DNA from: Candidatus Halobeggiatoa sp. HSG11
GTDB taxonomy: Bacteria > Pseudomonadota > Gammaproteobacteria > Beggiatoales > Beggiatoaceae
Assembly (NCBI GenBank): GCA_030378105.1
Contig: JAUCGL010000031.1
Location: 1 to 37,116, forward strand
Direction of reading: 5' to 3'
Length of the DNA: 37,116 nt
Positions 22,187 through 31,100 of the stretch are shown one piece after another (position 1 is the stretch's first letter; every line of letters begins with the position of its first letter). The notes beneath the pieces are model-generated. The model did no database searches and was not told where the DNA came from. It was given only the letters and a program-made list of their open reading frames with translations. Position numbers and translations under genes: made by a program.

Positions 22187-24475
22187 TTAAGCGTAATCAA
22201 TTGCCATTTGGTCGATTTTTTTGACTATGTCGTTGACTGGTTCGGTGAGTTCTGGGGGACATTTAACGTTATCTTTGTGGTTGGTTATTTTAAGGAGGGC
22301 GTAGTATAGTGGTTTGAAACGGTCCTTTAAATTGAGTTTTGGATCGTTGAAGTAGGTGGTTGCGTGTTGGTATTGTTGTTTGGCGATTAAGAGCATTAGG
22401 TATAAAATAATGTCATCTTCATTTTTTTCATAATACTCATTATCATACATAAATTTTTTATCAATTTTGATGGCTTGTTTTATTTCGTTATTCCATAGAT
22501 AAACACAGGCTAATGCAAATAATGATTCTGTATGTTTTTCTTTTTCAATAGATTGTTTAGCATGTTTTAATGCATCTACTTTTCTTATTTTTTGTCCAAG
22601 ATATAACCATGCTAAATTAGTCATTGCATAAATATTTTCTTTTTCCACAGCCATTAAATAATATTTTTCCGCTTTGGCATAGTCTTTTAATTCAGTATTA
22701 TACAAAAATCCAAGACTAAACATTGCATAAATATGTTCTTTTTCCACCGCCATTAAATAATATTTTTCTGCTTTGGCATAGTCTTTTAATACATCATTGT
22801 ATAAAAATCCAAGATTAAACATTGCAGAAACATGTTCTTTTTCCACGGCCATTAAATAATATTTCTCGGCTTTGGTATAGTCTTTTAATACACCACCGTA
22901 TAAAATTCCAAGATTAACCATTGCACCAACGTGTTCTTTCTCCACAGCCATTAAACAATACTTTTCTGCTTTTTCAAATTGTTTTAGTTCATTAAAAGCA
23001 TAACCGAGCCTAAAGTATATATCTTCATTTTTATTTTTAATTTGTAAAAGAAGTTTTGCCATCCTCTCATATTTTTTATCCTGATAATATTGTATACTTT
23101 CATAATATAATTCTGCATCAGAAGGTGATAATTCAACTAACAAACTCTTATCCTTATTAGCTAAAAATTTCTTAGTAGCTTGCTTCAACTCATCGTCTGT
23201 ATCCATATCCAACTTACCAACACCACTTAGAGCTTCTGCCATATAAAAAGCAGCTTTTGGATAATAATTTCCTTTTTCTAAAATTTCAATTTGTCTTTTA
23301 GCTCGTTGAACTAACTCCTTTTCATCATACCAAGCTTCCAAAAATCGAACTAACCATAACACTCTAGCCTGACTACCCTTAGCCGCCAACCGCATCAAAT
23401 ACCAAATATTAAAAAATCGCTCACTCAAAAAATAAAAATTACTCAAAGTATCAGTTGCCACCCGTTGCACCACAAAATTCTTCTCCAACCAAACCAACGC
23501 TTTCTCAACATTATCACCATCCAACCGACTTTGTTGCACAATATCCTCAACCGCCATCGAATCCCAATTAAGAGCAATAGTATGTACCACCTTACGATGC
23601 AAAGGACTCAAATCATCCATCCGATGCTTATACAACGTAGTCACCTTATCCAACACACTTTCCAAATCGCTTATCGCATTCCCATTCTGCTCATCCACAA
23701 AAATATCAAACAACAACACCACCGTCCGAATCACCCCACCAGTCAAAATCCGCAACGACTCCACCCGACCCGGCTGCGACTCAATAATACCCTGCATCAC
23801 CCTTTCAGTCCGATAAACCCTTGCCAACTGCAACAACAACTCCTGTGTCTCCGCCTTCCCCAAACCACTCAAAGTTTCCTTCTTAAAAAACTCATAAAAC
23901 GCATGTTCATACTGAAACGAAGCCTCCAACGTAACCGCAGTCGCTCCCACCAACAAAAAATGCTCACAAGTCAACAATACTTCCCGCAACCGATGAGCCT
24001 GTAATTTATCAAAATTCTTAAATATTTCCCCAATATTATCAACAAACAACACCACCTTCTTACCAGCCGCATCCAATCCTCCAATCAATGCCTCCAAATA
24101 ATGCCGCTCATAATCATCACTCCCAACCTCCACCGACTCACACACAATACCTTTACTAACCAACAACTCCCCAACCTGCTCCCACAAACCAGCTAAATCC
24201 ATAATCCCATAATAAGCCTCCTCCGCCAAAACCACCGGCACCAACCAACCAAGCTCCGCATCATTCTCAATCTCATAACTCAACCGCAACAACAACGTTG
24301 TCTTACCCATACCACGCTGCCCCTCAATCAAAAAATGCTGAGGCGGATGCTGCATATCAGTCTGCTTAATCGCCCGAAACAGCTTCTTAAACAATTTATG
24401 CCGCACCACAAAATTATCAATAAGTTCTTGCTTAGACTGCGAATGAGGATTATAGAGGTTTGGTATGTCTTTCAT
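22187..24475 (-). CDS. STAND-like P-loop NTPase with Sel1/TPR repeats
   Basis: This 762-residue protein has an N-terminal AAA/STAND ATPase with Walker A GQRGMGKTTLL (about 49-59) and Walker B VVLFVDNIGE (about 140-149). A winged-helix-like region (LSPLHRKVVHTIALNWDSMA...LVWLEKNFVVQR) follows near 290-345. A helical region then leads into at least four 33-residue Sel1-like repeats (KAEKYYLMAVEKEHV.AM.NLG.LY) between about 490 and 640. It may be a sensor in which the repeats bind a ligand and the ATPase switches state. No separate effector domain is seen. Codons in the first 380 residues are G-rich (G on the coding strand), unlike the AT-rich repeat half. The ligand and partner are unknown. Confidence 0.82.
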   Translation of the reverse strand: MKDIPNLYNPHSQSKQELIDNFVVRHKLFKKLFRAIKQTDMQHPPQHFLIEGQRGMGKTTLLLRLSYEIENDAELGWLVPVVLAEEAYYGIMDLAGLWEQVGELLVSKGIVCESVEVGSDDYERHYLEALIGGLDAAGKKVVLFVDNIGEIFKNFDKLQAHRLREVLLTCEHFLLVGATAVTLEASFQYEHAFYEFFKKETLSGLGKAETQELLLQLARVYRTERVMQGIIESQPGRVESLRILTGGVIRTVVLLFDIFVDEQNGNAISDLESVLDKVTTLYKHRMDDLSPLHRKVVHTIALNWDSMAVEDIVQQSRLDGDNVEKALVWLEKNFVVQRVATDTLSNFYFLSERFFNIWYLMRLAAKGSQARVLWLVRFLEAWYDEKELVQRAKRQIEILEKGNYYPKAAFYMAEALSGVGKLDMDTDDELKQATKKFLANKDKSLLVELSPSDAELYYESIQYYQDKKYERMAKLLLQIKNKNEDIYFRLGYAFNELKQFEKAEKYCLMAVEKEHVGAMVNLGILYGGVLKDYTKAEKYYLMAVEKEHVSAMFNLGFLYNDVLKDYAKAEKYYLMAVEKEHIYAMFSLGFLYNTELKDYAKAEKYYLMAVEKENIYAMTNLAWLYLGQKIRKVDALKHAKQSIEKEKHTESLFALACVYLWNNEIKQAIKIDKKFMYDNEYYEKNEDDIILYLMLLIAKQQYQHATTYFNDPKLNLKDRFKPLYYALLKITNHKDNVKCPPELTEPVNDIVKKIDQMAIDYA

Positions 24476-24514
24476 AATATATTAATGAGGAATCCAAAAT
24501 TTATTTTGTAATTA

Positions 24515-24594
24515 AGGAGTTCAAAGCGAAGCTTTGGTTTTAATTAACTTATAAATTAACTAACTAACAAAGCTATGCTTTGGACTCCGAAAAC
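24515..24594. repeat. Hairpin repeat AGGAGT...ACTCCGAAAA, copy 2
   Basis: AGGAGTTCAAAGCGAAGCTTTGG at the left pairs with CAAAGCTATGCTTTGGACTCC at the right, with an AT-rich centre. The outer ends and trailing GAAAA match the element at 3531-3584. It lies upstream of the STAND-like NTPase gene. Confidence 0.5.
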
Positions 24595-24694
24595 TTTTTT
24601 AACTTAATGGTATTTAACCTAGAAATTGTTAATCAGGAATATTTTCTTAAATCACAAAATAAATTTTGCACTCCTATTTACGGTGTATTAACCA

Positions 24695-25840
24695 CTAAAC
24701 AACATACTGTTCCCACCACAGCTTTAACACTGGCGAAGTAAATTGATAAAACCCATCTTGAGAACTAAAAATATAACCATCAAATTCTAAAACCCTCAAA
24801 ATCCGAGAATGATTATCAAGTCTAGCTAATTTTATAACATCTGATTTAATAAGTTTATCTTTTTGAGAAAGAGTGTTTAATACAGCCAAAGCAAAATTAT
24901 ACTCATTTTCATCCTCAAAAGTATCTTTCAAACGACTATAATAATGCACAAAATACATATCATTTCGCTTGTCCAAAACCTCACCAAAAGCCTTATCAAC
25001 TGCTTTTTTATCAAGTTGCTCTTCATTCTCAAAGTAAATATCAATCAATCCTTGCACTAATAATTGCAAATGAAACGGCACAAAGTAATTGATTTTATCC
25101 AATAAATACTCAATCGTATCATCATTATAAAGAACTTGTTCAGAAGCAAACAATTCAGTCACCAACTGTTGAGCCTCTTCACGATTTAACGGTGGAATTT
25201 CAACAGTATTTAAATCATTAATTTCTTTAGTTGCATCCAGTTTCTCTGCTATTGAAGGCAAACCAATTGAACCAGTTAATAAAAAACGAACATTTGCATT
25301 AGCTTGATGACGAATTTCCCGATTAAACTGTAAAAACTGTTCAGCAGCAGCATGTCCATGTTTACGCAAAATATTTTCCACAGTCTGTGGAAATTCATCC
25401 ACCATGATAACAACTGTTTTACCTTGAGTTTCCAAATCTTTAATTAAATTTTTAAACTCTTCAAATACTTCATATACCTCTTTAGTGAATTTAACATCAA
25501 CTCCAGTCGATACTAAACTAACTTGGCCAATTTTAGGCATGAAATCTTTGATTTTACCAATGGATTTTTCAGATAGGGATTTAAGATGATGCAAAGCTTC
25601 TGACAGACGTTTAAAATAATTGATAGGATTATCTATTGATTCAGTGATAATATAACGAAACTCATAATTCTCTTTGGGATTATCTTCCAAATATCGCATG
25701 ATAGCTGTCTTGCCAACTCGTCTTGGAGCAGCCATATACACATTAACCCCAGAATTCAAGCGACGATAAATCAAATTGATGATTTTATCTCTTGGGAAAA
25801 AATCTTCTCCCCTTGGTGTTTGTCCAACTATATTTTTCAT
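24695..25840 (-). CDS. ATPase_2/AAA-type P-loop NTPase
   Basis: This 381-residue protein resembles the archaeal-type ATPase_2 group in the STAND clade. It begins with the family phrase GQTPRGEDFFPRDKIINLI. Walker A is APRRVGKTA (about 39-47), Walker B is VVIMVDEFP (about 142-150), and a sensor-like LLTGSIGLPSI lies near 195. The C-terminal third is helical and winged-helix-like (KDKLIKSDVIKLARLDNHSR, FDGYIFSSQDGFYQFTSPVL). No fused effector or nuclease is seen. The gene lies about 220 bp upstream of the Sel1-repeat NTPase on the same strand, with repeats between. Such genes are common and multicopy in Beggiatoa-like genomes and some archaea; the physiological role is not known. Confidence 0.82.
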   Translation of the reverse strand: MKNIVGQTPRGEDFFPRDKIINLIYRRLNSGVNVYMAAPRRVGKTAIMRYLEDNPKENYEFRYIITESIDNPINYFKRLSEALHHLKSLSEKSIGKIKDFMPKIGQVSLVSTGVDVKFTKEVYEVFEEFKNLIKDLETQGKTVVIMVDEFPQTVENILRKHGHAAAEQFLQFNREIRHQANANVRFLLTGSIGLPSIAEKLDATKEINDLNTVEIPPLNREEAQQLVTELFASEQVLYNDDTIEYLLDKINYFVPFHLQLLVQGLIDIYFENEEQLDKKAVDKAFGEVLDKRNDMYFVHYYSRLKDTFEDENEYNFALAVLNTLSQKDKLIKSDVIKLARLDNHSRILRVLEFDGYIFSSQDGFYQFTSPVLKLWWEQYVV

Positions 25841-25924
25841 TGTATTTATTTCACTTGTACAAAGATTTAATTATGGCAAATTGATTAAAGGAGGACAATT
25901 AGTTATCATATCATATAGCAATTC

Positions 25925-26045
25925 TTAATTAAAATATATAAAAATATCAAATTCTTGCTTAATATAACTGTGGTCCATGTTAAAACTAAATTCAGAACTA
26001 TCCCATTCAGGATATTCTTTGGAAATTTTGCCTATGGCATAGGCA
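25925..26045 (-). pseudogene. C-terminal relic of an unidentified small acidic protein
   Basis: A minus-strand frame ending at TAA 25925-25927 encodes GKISKEYPEWDSSEFSFNMD and HSYIKQEFDIFIYFN, about 40 residues. The composition looks protein-like (acidic, aromatic-rich). Its beginning coincides with the terminal inverted repeat of the 136-bp element at 26046, so the frame was probably cut by that insertion. An ATG at 26057-26059 lies inside the element. I do not recognise the family. Confidence 0.35.
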
Positions 26046-26160
26046 TCATCGTTATACATAAGTCAAAAGTAACAAATGTAGAGTGGATAGAATGAAATGA
26101 AATCCACCATTTTGAAGGTTCGGTGGGTTTTCACTACATAATATATTTTCATTTCAAAAC
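26046..26160. mobile_element. Partial copy of the 136-bp MITE-like element
   Basis: The left end TCATCGTTATACATAAG is followed by the same interior as the intact copy at 8538-8673 (AACAAATG, AATCCACCATTTTGAAGG, CGGTGGGTTT, ACATAATATA, ATTTCAA). It has an extra GTAGAGTGGATAGAATGAAA segment and lacks the right terminal repeat. It replaces the 5' part of the relic frame just before it. Confidence 0.58.
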
Positions 26161-26292
26161 AAACATGCTCCAATTGGCAATACGCATCAAGATATTCAAG
26201 AGGAGTTTTACAGAAATATGTCCACGTAACCATCCGTACTCCGTCCAAAATTCGCTTATTTCGTCAATTAGTTGTACTGACTTGGCAACATG

Positions 26293-27084
26293 TTAAAAAA
26301 ACAATATCAATCCTCCAACAAAAATAGGAGCTGCTGAAGTTAAGCTATCAATACGATCTAATACTCCACCATGTCCGGGTAATATGTTGCCACTATCTTT
26401 AATACCCATTTGTCGTTTAAACATGCTTTCTAATAAATCGCCTAGAATTGATACCAAAATTGTCAATAAACACAATAGAATAAATAATAATGATATAGAT
26501 TGGAATAGAGCATAGCCTAACGCAATTGCTAATCCCATAAACAAAGCTCCAGAGACTCCTTCTAAAGTTTTACCGGGGCTTACCTTATCAGCTAATTTAG
26601 TTTTTCCCCATTTTTTGCCAGCAAAATAAGCTCCACTATCAGCAGCCCAAATAAGTACAAATAAAAATAATACCCATTGACCACTATAATGTTCTCGTAA
26701 TAACAATAAAGCTATCCATGCAGGTACTAAAATAACTATACCTAATAATGCTTTAACCATAGGATTAGTTGGCAATAAATCATGTTGCTGTTGATACTGC
26801 CAAGTCCAATATAATGCTACCAACCACCATACACCAGCTATAATAAGACTATAAATAATATAATGCTGAAACCAATAACTTGCTAATAGAATTAAACCAA
26901 CTAAAGCAACATAAAAACTTCGGGTTAATTTAGTTTGCCAGCCACATAAAGCAGCCCATTCCCATGCTCCTATTAGGACAAAAATACTCATGATTCCAAC
27001 TAATACTTGAGTTGATGTAGCCAACAATACCCAAATTATTAATGGAATTAAAATAGCAGCAGTTATTAAACGTTGTTTGAGCAT
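26293..27084 (-). CDS. cdsA: Phosphatidate cytidylyltransferase
   Basis: This 263-residue polytopic membrane enzyme makes CDP-diacylglycerol from phosphatidate and CTP, the branch point of phospholipid synthesis. About eight membrane segments are seen. The CdsA signature occupies the C-terminal quarter as MFKRQMGIKDSGNILPGHGG followed by VLDRIDS, with the catalytic KD and HGG...DR residues intact. SPGKTLEGVSGA lies upstream. The gene start overlaps the uppS stop by 19 bp, so it is translationally coupled. The usual next gene (dxr) does not follow; the cluster ends in repeats. Confidence 0.96.
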   Translation of the reverse strand: MLKQRLITAAILIPLIIWVLLATSTQVLVGIMSIFVLIGAWEWAALCGWQTKLTRSFYVALVGLILLASYWFQHYIIYSLIIAGVWWLVALYWTWQYQQQHDLLPTNPMVKALLGIVILVPAWIALLLLREHYSGQWVLFLFVLIWAADSGAYFAGKKWGKTKLADKVSPGKTLEGVSGALFMGLAIALGYALFQSISLLFILLCLLTILVSILGDLLESMFKRQMGIKDSGNILPGHGGVLDRIDSLTSAAPIFVGGLILFF

Positions 27085-27818
27085 TTTTCAACCTGTTCGC
27101 TTGTGCGTCCAAAACGGCGTTGACGAGTGGCAAATGATTGTAAGGCAGTCAAAAATTCTGTCTTATCAAACTCTGGCCATGAAATATCAGCAAAATACAT
27201 CTCAGCATAAGCCAATTGCCATAATAAAAAATTACTTACTCGTTTTTCACCGCCAGTACGAATAAATAAATCTGGAGTTGGCAACTTAGCCAAACATACA
27301 TATTCAGCAAATAGTTTTTCATCAATATCTTGAACTTGTAATTTACCTTGTTCAACCTGACTAGCTATATTTTTTGCAGCTTCAACAATATCCCAATGTC
27401 CACCATAGTTCACAGCAACTGTTACAGTTAAGGCTGTATTATTTTCTGTTAGCTGTTCAGCTTTAACAACTAATTGCTGCAATTTTTTTGGAAATGCTTC
27501 AATAGCTCCGATCATTTGTAATCGAATATTATTTTCATGTAATTTTTTTACTTCTTTTTCTAAAGCAGTCATTAACAATTGCATTAAGAGGTTGACTTCT
27601 TGTTCTGGTCTTCGCCAATTTTCACTACTAAAAGCGAATAATGTCAATGCTTCAACCTTATATTCAATACATAATTTAACTACACGTCGCACTGTTTCAA
27701 CTCCAGCCTTATGGCCAGCAAAACGTGGTAATGCTCTTTTTTTAGCCCAACGACCATTACCATCCATTATGATAGCAATATGGCGTGGGACGTGAGAATC
27801 ACTCATTTTTTTACTCAA
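27066..27818 (-). CDS. uppS: Undecaprenyl diphosphate synthase (cis-prenyltransferase)
   Basis: This 250-residue enzyme condenses isopentenyl diphosphate on farnesyl diphosphate to make the C55 carrier for peptidoglycan and O-antigen. Motifs: HIAIIMDGNGRWAKKR (about 13-28, with the essential Asp), GHKAGVETVRR, LTLFAFSSENWRRP, VNYGGHWDI, and PDLFIRTGGEKRVSNFLLWQ followed by LAYAEMYF near the C-terminus. All are intact. The start gives MSKKMSD before the conserved core; the second Met is equally possible. It overlaps cdsA. The frr gene, often upstream, is absent. Confidence 0.96.
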   Translation of the reverse strand: MSKKMSDSHVPRHIAIIMDGNGRWAKKRALPRFAGHKAGVETVRRVVKLCIEYKVEALTLFAFSSENWRRPEQEVNLLMQLLMTALEKEVKKLHENNIRLQMIGAIEAFPKKLQQLVVKAEQLTENNTALTVTVAVNYGGHWDIVEAAKNIASQVEQGKLQVQDIDEKLFAEYVCLAKLPTPDLFIRTGGEKRVSNFLLWQLAYAEMYFADISWPEFDKTEFLTALQSFATRQRRFGRTSEQVEKCSNNV

Positions 27819-27940
27819 TTTTAGTTATTTTAAGATAAGAAGCTTCTGATAAATCTTAACTGAGCTTCATCAATACAAGTGTAGCATAACTACATAAGCT
27901 ATATCATCAGATATTGTTAATTAAAGGAGTTATTACTTTT

Positions 27941-28030
27941 GGTAGTCCTAAATAAAGTAGTGATGATTCCAAAAAACATGCTAGGTATCAAATTACTAGC
28001 ATATTTAACATTACATATTGCAAGACTACC
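27941..28030. mobile_element. GGTAGTC-family MITE-like element, 90-bp copy
   Basis: It starts GGTAGTCCTAAATAAAGTAG and ends GCAAGACTACC. The interior contains ATGATTCCAAAAAACATG and a palindrome, ATGCTAGG...ACTAGCAT. The first half and the ACATTACATATTG near the end match the copy at 33535-33625. It lies in the region downstream of the first hybrid kinase. Confidence 0.68.
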
Positions 28031-28060
28031 TTAACTTTTAAACTAACAAATCCAGAGAAA

Positions 28061-28120
28061 CGCTGAAAATTAGTTAATAGAATACGAATGTTCCGTGAAC
28101 ATCATGAAATTTATGCGAAA
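28061..28120. repeat. Repeat flanking kinase 1, related to the tail of the GC-rich element
   Basis: GCTGAAAATTAGTTAATAGA at the left, then GTTCCGTGAACATCATGAAA (from 28090) and TTTATGCGAAA, align with 33383-33446. The stretch includes the palindrome ATGTTC-ACG-GAACAT when read on minus. It begins 10 bp after the stop codon of the first hybrid kinase. Confidence 0.5.
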
Positions 28121-28129
28121 TTATTTTTT

Positions 28130-31100
28130 TTACCGATACAACCAAACCCGCATCAACGACATTAATTTATCTGAATCAACTGGTTTAGCCAAATAATCAT
28201 TCGCCCCAGCCTCAATACATTTAGATTTATCATCTTTCATGGCTTTGGCAGTCAAAGCTATAATAGGTAACTTACGATATTTCGGTTGCTTGCGAATCTC
28301 TCGCATGGCTTCATAACCATCCATTTCTGGCATCATAATATCCATCAATATAATTGCGGTATCATTATGTTTTTCTAATAATTTCAAACCTTCTTGACCA
28401 TTGATAGCACATACAGTTTCCATATTATTTTCTTCTAACACAGTGGCTAACGCAAACACATTACGTACATCATCATCAACTATCAGCACTTTTTTATTTT
28501 TGAGAATAGCTTCCTTATCATGCACCATATGCAACATATCACGTTTGTTATCTGGCAATTTAGCCTCTATTTGGTGCAAAAATAAGGTTGCTTCATCCAA
28601 TAAACGTTCAGAAGAACTAACAGATTTAATTGGTATTGCGTCAGAACAACGCATCAATAAAACTTCCTCTTCAGTGGTCAAATCACGGTCGGTATAGACA
28701 ATAATGGGCGTTTGACAATGAGTTCGATTTTGGTGCATCATTTCTAACAACTTACCACCAGAACCTTGTTCTATATCTATATCAAGGATAATGCAATCAT
28801 AAGGAACAGTTTCCAAATTTTGAAATGCAGCTTCTACAGTTGTTTCTTGCTGAATCTGGATTCCTTCTTCATCAACTAATTCAATAATTTTCTGTCTATG
28901 CAGTTCAATATCCGATACTATTAACAAGTTTTTAACTGTTCTGGTAAGGAACTGTTCTATCTGTTTAAAAGCATTAGTCAATTTTTCCATGCTAACTGGT
29001 TTGAGTAAATAACCAATAGCCCCCATCTTTTTAGCATCCATACTCTGATCAGCAGCAGACATGAAATGAACTGGAATATGGCGAGTTTCTGGATTGTCTT
29101 TCAATCTTTCCATCACACTCCAACCGTTCAACTCGGGCAAGCCAACATCTAAAATAATGGCACTTGGTTTATATTGTTCGGCTAATTGCACACCAGTTAT
29201 ACCATCTTCAGCCAAAAGATGTTTAAAACCTTTTTCAGTAGATAAATCAGTCAAAATTTTGGAAAATTTCCTATCATCTTCAATAAATAAAATGAACTTA
29301 TCACCGGGTTTTAAATCATCCCTATCATCAGGAAGTGGCTTAGGTTTTGGTAGAGATTCTGGTTTGACTGATGGGTAATTTGACTTCTTAAGCAATGGTT
29401 TTTCTATTGGGACTGATACTGGCGTAACAGTTTTTACTGGTTCTGCTGATTTTGTTGACTCTGCTGATTCTGGTAGATATAAGGTAAATATGCTGCCTTT
29501 ATCATTACTGGTTAAAGTTAGCTCTCCACCCAATAATCTTGCCAATTGACGGGAAATAGATAGACCTAAACCAGTTCCACCATATTTGCGACTGGTAGAA
29601 CCATCTGCTTGCTGAAAAGCTTCAAAGATAGCTTGTTGTTTTTCTTTCGGTATTCCAATACCACTATCTATCACACTGATAGCAATAGTTTTATTTGGCT
29701 CTAACTGCTGCCCTCCAATATTGGTTGGAACTTCGGAGGGATGTTTGACCATTATTTTCACTGAGCCTTCATTGGTAAATTTAAAGGCATTGGACAGTAA
29801 ATTATTAATTATTTGTTTAACACGCTGGCTATCAGTACGTTGAGTTGGATTGATATCAACGTCAATAGTTGTGGTAAATTCTAGTTCTTTATTATCTGCA
29901 ATTGGTTGAAATTTCTGCTCAATTGTTGTCAGCAAATCAGGCAATAATACATTTTCCCACTGTACTTCTATCTTGCCAGCTTCAACTTTGGACAGGTCTA
30001 AAATATCGTTAATAAGGGTCAGTAAATCTTTACCAGCACTGTTGATAGTTTTGGCATATTCTATCTGTTTTTCGTTCAAAGTGCCGGGTTTATTATCCGC
30101 TAATAATTGAGCTAAAATTAACAGACTATTCAACGGAGTACGTAATTCATGTGACATGTTGGCCAAAAATTCAGATTTGTATTTACTGGCTAATTCCAAC
30201 TCTTCTGCTTTCAACACAATTGCAGTTTGGACTTTTTCCATTTCAATTTGAGCTTTTTCCATCTCAACACGATTAGCTTCTAAAATACGGTTTTTTTCTT
30301 GAGTTTCAGTTCTTTGTTGTTCTAATCCTCTGGTACGTTCTTCAAGCATTTCATTGGTTTGCCGCAGTTCTTCTTGCTGAGACTGCATCTCCTCAGATTG
30401 AGCTTGTAGTTCTTCCGATTGGCTTTGTAACTCTTCATTGCTCTGCTGCATTTCTTTCTGTTTTGCTTTTAATTCTTCGGATTGTTGCTGACTCTGTTTA
30501 AGTAAAACTTGCATCTGAGTTCGTGAATCAGCAGTATTAACCGCAATACCAATATTTGGCATAATAAGTTCTAAAAAATCACGATGAATTTCTGTCAACT
30601 CTTCAGCCGAACCAATTTCAATAACACCTTTCAATTCATTTTCATATAGAAATGGCAGTAACAATATTTGTTGTGGTAAAGCACCAGTCAGACCAGATCG
30701 AATAATTAATGGACATTCTGCTGGAGTTTGAGTAACAGAGATAATTTTTTGCTCTAAAGCTGCTTGTCCAACTAGAGATTCACCAAAATAAAATTCACTA
30801 GGTGTATTTTCATTCATGGTATAGGCATAACTTGCAATTATTTCTAGCTTATTTTCTTGCTTAACCAGATAAAATAATCCTACCTGAGCTTCTACATAAG
30901 TTGTTATAAAAGAAATAATATTCTTGGCTAAGTAAGTTATATCTTGTTCACCACTGGTTTTTTCACTTAATTGAGCTTGCCCGGTTTTAAGCCAGTCTTC
31001 CCGCATGTTTCTGACCGTTGTATCACGCAAAGTATTAGTCATATCAACCAGAGCTTGGCCTAATTCATCTTGTTCAGACAGCAATTTAACCTTTTGTTCG

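Larger units (their letters stand above)
25841..26292. other. 452-bp intergenic region with a gene relic and repeats
   Basis: It holds the promoter side of the ATPase gene, the small relic frame at 25925-26045, a partial copy of the 136-bp element at 26046-26160, and a lone arm of the GTACAACGAATT inverted repeat (about 26256-26277). No complete gene is supported. Confidence 0.5.

Noticed and set aside
22560-22970. CRISPR-like or satellite repeat with about 99-bp period
   Set aside because: These are in-frame 33-residue Sel1-like repeats of the NTPase.
23465-24004. Long open frame (179 codons) on + opposite the Sel1-repeat NTPase
   Set aside because: It mirrors the G-rich coding strand of a clear P-loop NTPase; its product is His/Gln/Leu-rich low-complexity with no start signal, so it is a composition shadow.
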